Assembly (NCBI GenBank): GCA_944323785.1 | Contig: CALUTU010000019.1 | Location: forward strand, 1-32,402 | Source: an uncultured Bacteroidales bacterium | Lineage (GTDB): Bacteria; Bacteroidota; Bacteroidia; Bacteroidales; UBA932 | Length of the DNA: 32,402 nucleotides | Direction: 5' to 3' | Shown here: positions 1 to 6,988 of the stretch, piece by piece | Layout: each line of letters begins with the position of its first letter | Position numbering within the stretch: position 1 is the stretch's first letter | The notes under the pieces: model-generated | Told to the model about the DNA's origin: nothing | Seen by the model: the letters and a program-made list of their open reading frames with translations, nothing else | The model's database searches: none | Translations under genes and position numbers: made by a program

Positions 1-576
1 GGTACAGGCGGCTGGGATACAGTGATTGCATCGCTGACAGTCTCAGTGCCGTTGTAGGTGTACGTTACAGTGATGGTAGCCTGTCTCTCCTCTTCAGTGT
101 CATTTGCGGCTACGCTGAAAGTTATGACTCCATCAGTATCGCAGTTGATGTCTGTAATCCAACCGGCGTCTCCTGCGTCCGCGGATATGCTTCCATCCTC
201 GGCGGGATCTGTGATTTCGTACTCAATGGTGTAGGAGCCTCCGTCCGCGGCCAGAGCCAAGGGCTCCTCTGTGGTAATGGTGATTGTGGGTACAGGCGGC
301 TGGGATACAGTGATTGCATCGCTGACAGTTTCAGTGCCGTTGTAGGTGTACGTTACAGTGATGGTAGCCTGTCTCTCCTCTTCAGTGTCATTTGCGGCTA
401 CGCTGAAAGTTATGACTCCATCAGTATCGCAGTTGATGTCTGTAATCCAACCGGCGTCTCCTGCGTCCGCGGATATGCTTCCATCCTCGGCGGGATCTGT
501 GATTTCGTACTCAATGGTGTAGGAGCCTCCGTCCGCGGCCAGAGCCAAGGGCTCCTCTGTGGTAATGGTGATTACG
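1..576 (-). repeat. Two in-frame 288-bp tandem repeats inside the lipoprotein gene
   Basis: Bases 1-288 and 289-576 match at every position except three by eye (40/328 and two adjacent bases near 285/573). The unit is exactly 96 codons. The differences give one synonymous change and one Thr/Val exchange. The first domain of the protein (577 onward) is diverged, so the array grew recently by unit duplication. More units may lie beyond the left edge. Confidence 0.95.
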
Positions 577-971
577 GGTACAGGCTCCTCACCGGGCTGC
601 ATTACAGCCTGAGACACATTTACTACGGCATTGACGGTCTTGTCTTCACCGTATACGTATGTGAGCGATACAGTGCCCTCGCGGAGCTCTTCAGTCTCAT
701 TGGCCTCGACACGGAAGCGGACTTCATCATCGGTGGTAGTGAAGTCGCTCATCCATGTGTCAGACGGTTCTGCTTCGAGACGACCGTTTTCTACAGGATT
801 GTCTATGCTGTAGACGAAACTGGTACTTCCCCCTGCGGGAGGAAGCTCTATGACGGTCTCGGTGTCAACATTGATGATAGGATCTGGCACAACTTTCTGC
901 TCTTCATTATCACAGCCAGCCAGAAGAAGGGCTGTGATTGCCATTGCGGCCGTAATTCTTAATTTTTTCAT
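1..971 (-). CDS. BACON-like repeat surface lipoprotein (partial, C-terminus outside window)
   Basis: Open from an ATG at 971 to the window edge (323 codons, no stop). The N-terminus is a lipoprotein signal ending LLLAG-C20, followed by DNEE, an acidic run of the kind that directs Bacteroidota lipoproteins to the cell surface. A first immunoglobulin-like domain of about 95 residues resembles BACON domains (motifs such as PAGGSTSF, and a domain end like VNVSQA). It is followed by at least two almost identical 96-residue domains (motifs GGSYTIEYE and AITVSQPP). BACON-type domains are usually non-catalytic binding or spacer modules on surface glycosidases and adhesins; a catalytic domain could lie beyond the edge. 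The DNA is less GC-rich than the genes to the right. The fold call rests on pattern only, so the function stays open: adhesin, stalk or glycan-binding protein. Confidence 0.75.
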   Translation of the reverse strand, partial: MKKLRITAAMAITALLLAGCDNEEQKVVPDPIINVDTETVIELPPAGGSTSFVYSIDNPVENGRLEAEPSDTWMSDFTTTDDEVRFRVEANETEELREGTVSLTYVYGEDKTVNAVVNVSQAVMQPGEEPVPVITITTEEPLALAADGGSYTIEYEITDPAEDGSISADAGDAGWITDINCDTDGVITFSVAANDTEEERQATITVTYTYNGTETVSDAITVSQPPVPTITITTEEPLALAADGGSYTIEYEITDPAEDGSISADAGDAGWITDINCDTDGVITFSVAANDTEEERQATITVTYTYNGTETVSDAITVSQPPV

Positions 972-1031
972 ATTGTTGTATTTATGGTAAATGTAAGCAT
1001 ATGAGTAAAACTTCAAGAAGATATCTTGAGC

Positions 1032-1063
1032 CAAAGGTACAAAGAATTATTGAGATTCTGAAA
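1032..1063 (-). promoter_or_regulatory. Probable Bacteroidota housekeeping promoter for the repeat lipoprotein
   Basis: On the minus strand a TACCTTTG box (1032-1039) fits the TAnnTTTG -7 consensus, with a weak -33 match TTTC (1060-1063) 20 nt upstream. Transcription would start near 1025, leaving a leader of about 50 nt before the ATG at 971. Confidence 0.5.
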
Positions 1064-1246
1064 TAAAATATCTAATATCCAAACTGGGAATTTTGCGGTT
1101 CTTCAAATTTGTAAAATGCTCTGCAGCGTTCTTCATGCTCCGGCAACACGTAAAGAAAGAAAATCCGGTATTTGTGAGATACGGACAACGGTGCATTTGA
1201 CGAATGCGTGTTCAGCATACAGCTCTTATATTGCAATGTGTAGGAT

Positions 1247-1414
1247 TCAGTCGCTTTTTTTGGAGGGGAGGCGGCCGGCACGGCGAAGGGCGTCATCGAT
1301 GAGCCACTGGAGCTGGCCGTTGATGGATCGGAACTCATCAGCGGCCCATTTCTCCAGCGCCTCCATCGTGGCTGTGTCTATGCGGAGAACAAAACTTTTG
1401 TTTAGAAACGGCTT
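1247..1414 (-). pseudogene. Decayed copy of the 58-residue ribbon-helix-helix gene
   Basis: The minus strand reads SFVLRIDTATMEALEKW and continues to GRLPSKKSD and a stop at 1247-1249. It is nearly identical to residues 10-56 of the intact gene at 15153-15329. The normal start region is gone: an in-frame TGA lies at 1415-1417, and the spacing from the SPFH stop to the conserved core is 37 bp instead of 45 bp. Only an internal ATG at 1366 remains, which would remove the DNA-contacting beta strand. I read it as a remnant left by partial duplication. Confidence 0.8.
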
Positions 1415-1433
1415 TCAGGACTGACAACAGATG

Positions 1434-1900
1434 TTACTGATACAGCGAGCCGGTATTGAGCACTGGCTGGGCAGATTCGTCAGCGCAGAGGACTACGAGC
1501 AGGTTGCTTACCATGGCGGCTTTTTTCGCGTCATCCAGTTCCACGATATCCCTTTCGTCTATCTGTCTGAGTGCCATCTGGACCATTGATACAGCTCCCT
1601 CGACTATCTTCTCGCGGGCGGATATGATGGCCTCGGCCTGTTGGCGGCGCAGCATGACGGCTGCTATCTCAGGGGCATATGCCAGATAGTTGATACGGGC
1701 CTCAAGTACCGATATCCCCGCCATCTCTAAACGTTCATTGAGTTTCTCGACCAGTTCGTGATTGATGGTGTCACCGCCGTTACGCAGGGTCAGTGTGTCT
1801 GCCGGCTCGGAACCGAGGGTGTCGTAGGCGTAGTTGCCTGCCACCTGACGGAGGGCGGCATCGCTCTGTACCCTGACAAAAGACTCAAGTGCCGACATCC
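1434..1900 (-). pseudogene. C-terminal half of a second SPFH/band-7 gene
   Basis: The minus-strand translation from about 1898 to the stop at 1434 matches residues 169-322 of the intact SPFH protein at 15348-16316, including NERLEMAGISVLEARI, VMLRRQQAEAIISARE and the identical end ADESAQPVLNTGSLYQ. The membrane segments and the first half of the SPFH domain are absent. The homology stops abruptly at about 1900, where a piece of a Crp-type gene begins on the other strand. The frame stays open through the junction to 2123, but that N-terminal extension is antisense to the Crp piece and is not a real domain. Substitutions are spread along the copy, so the duplication is not recent. Confidence 0.85.
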
Positions 1901-1904
1901 GTCC

Positions 1905-2159
1905 GGAGTTTCTGTCAACCGCGCCTGCCTGTTGTCCGCTGAATTTGCCAGGTGGATGCTTTCCCTGACTACTGCCCAGATATGCATATGCGAGAGAAAG
2001 CTGTCCATCATCAACGGTTCGGCCCTTGAACGTTACAAGTCGGTGCTGGAGAACCGTCCCGAAATCATAGAGGCCGTTACCAATAAGGTGCTCGCCTCCT
2101 ATCTTGATATCGCGCCCCAGCACCTGTGCCGCCTCAAAAAACAGATCGACAAAGATTGA
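1905..2159 (+). pseudogene. C-terminal fragment of a Crp/Fnr-family regulator
   Basis: The plus strand from about 1905 to the TGA at 2157-2159 reads LSAEFARWMLSLTTAQ, then ERYKSVLENRPEIIEA, and ends VLASYLDIAPQHLCRLKKQI. This resembles the helical linker and degenerate helix-turn-helix end of cyclic-nucleotide-binding-domain (Crp/Fnr) regulators common in Bacteroidota (compare IASYLGITPETLSRIRK-type ends). The cyclic-nucleotide-binding half is missing, replaced by the oppositely oriented SPFH remnant. No native start can be assigned. The family call is based on the C-terminal pattern only. Confidence 0.6.
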
Positions 2160-2171
2160 TATGTATTTCTT

Positions 2172-2772
2172 TTATGCCCATACTTCAAGATATTGTTTAA
2201 GTGTGTTTCGGATTCTTAGTTTTGCTGCGTAGTCCATCAGCTTTGAGATATTTTTGTCGGGACGTTTAAGGTAAGTTTGCAGGATTTCAGCCATCACGTC
2301 TATACCGACTTTATACCTGTATTTGATGGCATCACACACTGAACGTTCCAAATCAGAAACAGGTACGTTAAACCTTGTACAGTCTTTTCGGTCAATCCAA
2401 TTTCAAGCAGTTTGGCTGATTGATAAATCAACTGAAATTCAGGGTAATCCGGCAAGGTTATTTTTCGGGTGCGCTCAATGGCAACATAGTAGGCATCGGG
2501 TATTTGTGTGGTCAGATTATGGACAGACCATGCAGGCCAAAGGCAAAGCACACCGTCAGGAATAATCATCCGAATATTTACCATCGTGTTTGCCAGGCAT
2601 CAATATCTGCATATACGCCGTTTTTAAGACGTATGGCCTCACCTTTGCGCACAGCAGCCTGCAACTGCTGTGCTTGCCAGGCACTTAGTTCTTTGGTAGA
2701 GACAAAGCTTTTTTTCAGTTTATCCGTTATGAGCATATCATAATACACATTTGCCTTGTAAATATACTGCAA
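2172..2772 (-). pseudogene. Frameshifted AbiEi-type antitoxin / transcriptional regulator
   Basis: Three consecutive minus-strand segments in different frames together make one protein. Segment 1 (2772 to about 2578) is the N-terminal winged-helix region with KKSFVSTKELSAWQAQQL and RLKNGVYADIDAW. Segment 2 (about 2584 to 2350) contains IIPDGVLCLWPAWSVHNL and PDAYYVAIERTRKI. Segment 3 (about 2350 to the TAA at 2172-2174) contains VSDLERSVCDAIKYR, KVGIDVMAEILQTYL and LRIRNTLKQYLEVWA. The order and motifs match AbiEi-like proteins (type IV toxin-antitoxin antitoxins), whose usual length is about 200 residues. Two frame changes, near 2580 and 2350, break it. No AbiEii nucleotidyltransferase partner is present. 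Sequencing error at two sites is possible but unlikely given the broken neighbours. Confidence 0.7.
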
Positions 2773-2829
2773 ATATTTGAATATGCAGAGCTTTTTATAG
2801 GTGTTTTATCTGTAGTTGCGTGTCACTAT

Positions 2830-3063
2830 ATGGAGATGTGGAACGGCCTGAGAGGCAGGAAACAACAATATAAATGCAAGGATTGCGGCCGCCAATTTTT
2901 AGGCGGTATCCGGCGCGGCAAGTCACAGGTCATCTTGGAATGCATCGAGGGCAAACAGACACGGAAACAGCTAGCCGCAAAATATGGCGTGTCAGTCAGG
3001 ACGATAGAGCGGGACCTGGAGGGGCTGCGCAGACCCTTCCACTTTTCCCGAGGAGTTCCTTGA
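2830..3063 (+). pseudogene. Transposase N-terminal fragment (zinc ribbon plus helix-turn-helix)
   Basis: The 77-codon frame contains the second half of a zinc ribbon (YKCKDCGRQF) and then a helix-turn-helix (KQTRKQLAAKYGVSVRTIER). This pairing is typical of zinc-binding variant transposases (IS1-like InsA, IS1595-like or the IS256 zinc-binding variant). The first CxxC of the ribbon is missing upstream and the DDE catalytic domain is missing downstream, where another frame (about 3044-3163) carries an unrelated acidic peptide ending PSFRME. No terminal inverted repeats were seen. It is a dead fragment; the exact IS family cannot be decided from this piece. Confidence 0.55.
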
Positions 3064-3195
3064 CGAGTCCGGAATGCTTAAAAATCCGGAGTATAGCGCA
3101 GTCTCACCGCTGGTGATGCAGATGCCCGTAGAGATAGAACTGCCCTCCTTCCGCATGGAATAGATACACAAAAAATTGATTCCCATTAATACCGC

Positions 3196-3235
3196 AGCTG
3201 CTTTCCCGTGTTATATCATGGGGGAACAGCTTTTT
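3196..3235 (+). terminator. Hairpin with T-run between the scar and yfcC
   Basis: Arms AGCTGCTTTCCC (3196-3207) and GGGAACAGCT (3222-3231) pair with a 2-nt bulge, followed by TTTTT on the plus strand. This fits a plus-strand intrinsic terminator and also provides a 3' hairpin just beyond the stop of the convergent yfcC-family gene. Confidence 0.45.
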
Positions 3236-3240
3236 CAGGA

Positions 3241-4827
3241 TTATTGGAAGCCGTTGAGCGGCATCAGCACGGTCGGCAGCAGCAGGAGGAAGCCCAGGAC
3301 AATGAGCACCAGGATGAATTTCCAGACCCACCTGACCCACTTGGCGTAGGGTATGCCGGCGATGCCGAGGACGGCGATGAGGACGCCGGAGACAGGGGTA
3401 ATCATGTTGGTGAAACCGTCGCCGAACTGGAAGGCGAGGACGGTGGCCTGGCGGGAGAGTCCGATCAGGTCCGAGAAGGGGGCCATGATGGGCATGGTGA
3501 GGGCGGCTTTGGCAGTGGCCGAGGGCATGAAGAGGTTGATGCCGGTCTGGATGCCGTACATGGCTGAGAGCGAGCCGATCTTGCTGCCCTCTCCGAGACC
3601 GGAGGCCATCGAGTAGAGTATGGTGTCGATCACCCGGCCGTTCTCGAGGATGTGGATGATGCCGGCGGCCAGGCCCACGACGAGGGCGGCGGAGAAGATG
3701 TCCTTCGCCCCTTCGAGGAACTCCCGGGCGATGCGGTTGGCATTGTACCCGGCGGCAATGCCAGAGAGGATGCCGAGGGCGAGGAACAGGGCCGCAATCT
3801 CCTCGATGTACCACGAATAGCCGAGAGCCCCGACGATGAGGTACAGCACCGAGAACAGCAGCATGGTCAGGATGAAATACCGGACATTGCGCCTCAGGGC
3901 AATAAAGGACAGGGCAATATAGCAGAGCGACACGGCGGGCAGGAGCCACGCGGCGCGGTAGGTGCCGTTGCCCACGCTTATAGTGCAGTCGTCCGCATAG
4001 AAAATGGAGAAGAGCACTACGGCCGCCGAGGACAGGGCGAAGGCTATCCAGGAGGAGCGGGTCCGGAGCACATCGGGCTTGGAGGAGGCGTCGGCGGCCT
4101 TCTCCCTCCAGCGGGCGTCCGCCTCATACATCACCGACCGCCGCGGGTCCCGGTGCACCTTGTGCGCGTAGCGGAGGACGAATATGATCATGGCCAGATT
4201 GAGCACCGCCCAGCACACGAGCCGGTACTCAAAGCCGGAGAACATCGGCAGTCCCGAGAGATTCTGCGCCACCCCGACCGTGAACGGGTTGAGGACCGCC
4301 CCGGCAAAGCCCACATGCGCCGCCACATACACCATGCACACCCCGACTATCGAGTCGTAGCCCATGGAGATGGCCAGCGGCACTATCAGCACCGTGAAAG
4401 CGATGGTCTCCTCGCTCATCCCGAAGACCGCCCCGAAGACCGAGAACAGCAGCATGATCAGCACCAGGACGATATTGTTCACGCCGACCGCCCGCAGCAC
4501 CCGGAACCTCTCCAGCCGCGAGGTGAAGGCCAGGAACGAATGTATCCCCGCATCCACCGCCTTGGCCGAATTGACGATCCAGAACGCCCCGCCGATGATC
4601 AGCAGGAAGACGATGATGCCCGCCTGGGCCGTGAATCCCTCGTAGAGCGAGGTCATGATCTGCCAGGTCTGCGGCACGGACTCCTGCGGGACGAAGGTCA
4701 CCCCGTCGTCCCCCGTCACATATTCCCCGCCGGGGACAAACCAGGTTGCGGCCGCGGCTAGGAGCGTCACGGCGAAAATAATTACATAGGTGCTCGGAAA
4801 TTCCAGCTTTCGGTTCAGCAGTTTCAT
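3241..4827 (-). CDS. yfcC: YfcC-family integral membrane carrier
   Basis: A 528-residue, strongly hydrophobic protein with about 12 membrane segments. The N-terminal pattern FPSTYVIIFAVTLLAAAATW then FVPGGEY is characteristic of the YfcC/DcuC-like (C4-dicarboxylate or basic amino acid carrier) family. Further conserved stretches are GGAFWIVNSAKAVDAGIHSF, FGAVFGMSEETIAF and, near the C-terminus, GINLFMPSATAKAALTMPIM. Members are inner-membrane secondary transporters; substrates proposed for the family include arginine/ornithine and dicarboxylates, and the sequence does not decide between them. Length is close to the family norm. It begins 38 bp after the stop of the pullulanase gene on the same strand, so the two are probably co-transcribed. 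The reverse strand carries a long open frame caused by GC-rich third positions; it is a shadow. Confidence 0.85.
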   Translation of the reverse strand: MKLLNRKLEFPSTYVIIFAVTLLAAAATWFVPGGEYVTGDDGVTFVPQESVPQTWQIMTSLYEGFTAQAGIIVFLLIIGGAFWIVNSAKAVDAGIHSFLAFTSRLERFRVLRAVGVNNIVLVLIMLLFSVFGAVFGMSEETIAFTVLIVPLAISMGYDSIVGVCMVYVAAHVGFAGAVLNPFTVGVAQNLSGLPMFSGFEYRLVCWAVLNLAMIIFVLRYAHKVHRDPRRSVMYEADARWREKAADASSKPDVLRTRSSWIAFALSSAAVVLFSIFYADDCTISVGNGTYRAAWLLPAVSLCYIALSFIALRRNVRYFILTMLLFSVLYLIVGALGYSWYIEEIAALFLALGILSGIAAGYNANRIAREFLEGAKDIFSAALVVGLAAGIIHILENGRVIDTILYSMASGLGEGSKIGSLSAMYGIQTGINLFMPSATAKAALTMPIMAPFSDLIGLSRQATVLAFQFGDGFTNMITPVSGVLIAVLGIAGIPYAKWVRWVWKFILVLIVLGFLLLLPTVLMPLNGFQ

Positions 4828-4865
4828 GTCACAAAAATAGCAATAAACCTGTACGGGCAGCCTGT

Positions 4866-6872
4866 TTATCGGCCGACGATGAGGGCCTGCTGGGGGCCGA
4901 CGGTGAGGACGGGACCGGTGATGGTGCCGAGGCCGTCAACAGAGATGCGTCCGTCCCGGCAGTAAACAGTGTAGGTGTTATTATTGTCGGCATCAGGTAA
5001 TGCCACCGATACGGCCTCCTTGCGCGAGTTGATCACCACGACGAGTTCCTCGCAGGGGTCTCCGCCGGCATGTCCGGTCAGACGCCAGGCCACGGCTCCG
5101 TCAGGTGCATCCAGGAACTCCAGGTGCTCCCGTACCAGGTCGGCGTTACCGAGGCGGAAGGCGGGATGGGCCTTGCGAAGGGCAATCAGTCCGCGGTAGT
5201 AGTCGTACAGGTCGGCGTAGCGGGTCTTGAAGGACCAGTCGATGGCGTTGATGGAGTCAGGACTGTTGTAGCTGTTGTGTACACCCTGCTTGGTGCGGAA
5301 GATTTCCTCGCCGGCATAGATGAAGGGAATGCCCTGGGAGGTGAACACTACGGTCTGGCCCAGTTTGTCCAGGCGCAGCAGCTCTGCCTCTGATGCACCG
5401 GGCAAGGACGCCGCCAGCCTGTCCCGCAGGCACATGTCGTCGTGGCATGAGATGTACGAGATCATCTGCACCGGCTCCAAGGCCCAGCAGGTGTCCGAAT
5501 AATTGACTGCGGAGTAGTCAATGCCAGGATGCTGTACGGCTCCGGCCACACCGAACTTCACGCTTTCCTCCAGCCTCGGCTCGCCGCCGAGGAATCCGGC
5601 CTGTGAGTCATCGCTGAACGGTCCGCGGAGGGCATCGCGCATCTCGTCGGAGAAGGCGGCTATGCCTGGCATCTGACCTGTGTTGGCCTTCATGGCCAGC
5701 AGCGAACCGTCGTAGAGGGGAGCCGAGGCAGCCCAGCCCTCTCCGTAGATGAGTACAGTAGGATCTATCTCGTCCACAGCGGCCCGGATAGCATTCATCG
5801 TCCCGATGTCATGTATGCCCATCAGGTCGAAACGGAAGCCGTCGATGTGATATTCCTCGACCCACCGGCATACGGACTCCACCATGAAGCGGCGCATCAT
5901 CTCTCTTTCCGAAGCGGTCTCGTTGCCGCATCCGGAGCCGTCCGCAAAGCTGCCGTCCTCCTTCATCCGGAAGAAATATCCCGGAACAGTCCGTTCAAAA
6001 GCGTGGGAGGCCGCATCAGCCACATGATTGTAGACCACATCCAGTATGACCCGGATACCGGCTTGGTGCAGGGCCAGTACCATCTCCTTGAACTCGCGGA
6101 TGCGGCAGGCGGGGTCGTAGGGGTCGGTGGAGTATGAGCCGTCCGGCACATTGTAGTTTACCGGGTCATAGCCCCAGTTGTAGACATTGTCTCTCAGCCG
6201 GGTCTCATCCACAGATGCGTAGTCGAAGGAGGGGAGGATGTGTACGTGGGTCACTCCTAGCTCCACCAGATGGTCTATGCCGGTACTTACTCCGTGGGGG
6301 CCATGTGTGCCGGACTCTGTCAGAGCGGGGAATTTGCCACGGTGTTCAGGAGATATCCCGGAATTCTCCGCGATGGAAAAATCCCTGTGGTGCATCTCAT
6401 AGATCACTGCGTCAGCGGGCGACCGGAGCTCCGGTCTGCGGTCCTCGGCCCATCCTTCGGGGTCGGTGGTGCTCATGTCCACGATAGCGGCGCGCTGTCC
6501 GTTGATTCCCACTGCGGTGGCGAATATGCCGGGAGTCTCCTCGAGCCACCGTCCTTCAACGTGGACTCTGAATGTGTAGAACCGTCCAGCCAGGTCTCCG
6601 TAGGCAGCAGCATGCCATGAACCGTCAGAAGATGTCCTTTGCATCTCCATTACCTCATACGGATTGTCCTGAAAAGCGTCTTTGTAGAGCATGACGCGGG
6701 CTGAGTCGGCAGTAGGAGCCCAGAGGGAAAAATGAGAACTTTGAGGGGTGTAACGGAGTTCCTGGAGGGTGCCTTCCTTAGGTGTGAAAGTGTCGGATGA
6801 CGGCTTGCAGCCGGACATTGTAATAACAACGGATACAATCATAAAAGAGAATAGAGAGAGGGTGTGTTTCAT
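4866..6872 (-). CDS. pulA: Type I pullulanase-like GH13 surface lipoprotein
   Basis: I take the ATG at 6872 (668 residues) rather than one at 6896, because it gives a compact lipoprotein signal (MKHTLSLFSF... with VVITMSG-C22). A CBM48-like N-terminal domain covers about residues 40-125. The GH13 barrel follows, with the type I pullulanase signature YNWGYDP (231-237), region I DVVYNH (278-283), nucleophile Asp349 in GFRFD, acid/base Glu378 in YGEGW and transition-state Asp478 in SCHDD. All catalytic residues are present and the length is normal. It should cleave alpha-1,6 links in pullulan, glycogen or starch debris at the outer membrane. Promoter elements lie in the 116-bp divergent region shared with the efflux operon. 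The carrier gene follows directly downstream. Confidence 0.93.
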   Translation of the reverse strand: MKHTLSLFSFMIVSVVITMSGCKPSSDTFTPKEGTLQELRYTPQSSHFSLWAPTADSARVMLYKDAFQDNPYEVMEMQRTSSDGSWHAAAYGDLAGRFYTFRVHVEGRWLEETPGIFATAVGINGQRAAIVDMSTTDPEGWAEDRRPELRSPADAVIYEMHHRDFSIAENSGISPEHRGKFPALTESGTHGPHGVSTGIDHLVELGVTHVHILPSFDYASVDETRLRDNVYNWGYDPVNYNVPDGSYSTDPYDPACRIREFKEMVLALHQAGIRVILDVVYNHVADAASHAFERTVPGYFFRMKEDGSFADGSGCGNETASEREMMRRFMVESVCRWVEEYHIDGFRFDLMGIHDIGTMNAIRAAVDEIDPTVLIYGEGWAASAPLYDGSLLAMKANTGQMPGIAAFSDEMRDALRGPFSDDSQAGFLGGEPRLEESVKFGVAGAVQHPGIDYSAVNYSDTCWALEPVQMISYISCHDDMCLRDRLAASLPGASEAELLRLDKLGQTVVFTSQGIPFIYAGEEIFRTKQGVHNSYNSPDSINAIDWSFKTRYADLYDYYRGLIALRKAHPAFRLGNADLVREHLEFLDAPDGAVAWRLTGHAGGDPCEELVVVINSRKEAVSVALPDADNNNTYTVYCRDGRISVDGLGTITGPVLTVGPQQALIVGR

Positions 6873-6913
6873 ATCAGTTAAGAGCCTGTTTGTCAAAATA
6901 AGAAATGTAAGTG

Positions 6914-6945
6914 CAAATTTAGGAAATTTCGGTCATTTGGCACAA
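6914..6945 (-). promoter_or_regulatory. Probable housekeeping promoter of the pullulanase gene
   Basis: The minus strand has TAAATTTG (6914-6921), an exact TAnnTTTG -7 box, and TTG (6943-6945) 21 nt upstream as a partial -33 element. The start would lie near 6907, about 35 nt before the ATG at 6872. It overlaps the sigma-54 element of the divergent efflux operon. Confidence 0.55.
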
Positions 6946-6953
6946 TCGTTGCT
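6937..6953 (+). promoter_or_regulatory. Sigma-54 (RpoN) promoter of the RND efflux operon
   Basis: TTGGCAC-N5-TTGCT matches the -24/-12 consensus TGGCAC-N5-TTGCW perfectly (TGGCAC 6938-6943, TTGCT 6949-6953). The predicted start near 6965 leaves a leader of about 25 nt before the adaptor ATG at 6989. The position exactly upstream of the first gene in an intergenic region argues against chance. An enhancer-binding protein is required; none is encoded in this window. Confidence 0.75.
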
Positions 6954-6988
6954 AGCACGGACTCAGAATTTTTAAAGAGTTATTATAT

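Noticed and set aside
1900-2123. N-terminal extension of the SPFH remnant as a chimeric new protein
   Set aside because: The extension is the antisense of a recognisable Crp-type fragment, so the open frame across the junction is accidental.
3044-3163. Acidic peptide frame ending PSFRME after the transposase fragment
   Set aside because: It looks like the tail of some real protein but only about 30-40 residues remain and I cannot name the family; an ATG at 3074 would give 29 residues.
3104-3949. 281-codon open frame on the minus strand
   Set aside because: It lies in another frame of the carrier gene, is rich in Arg, His and Pro, and has no recognisable domain.
3652-4761. 369-codon open frame on the plus strand
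   Set aside because: It is antisense to the YfcC-family carrier, is composed mostly of His, Arg, Glu and Gly without family motifs, and arises from the GC-rich third positions of the real gene.
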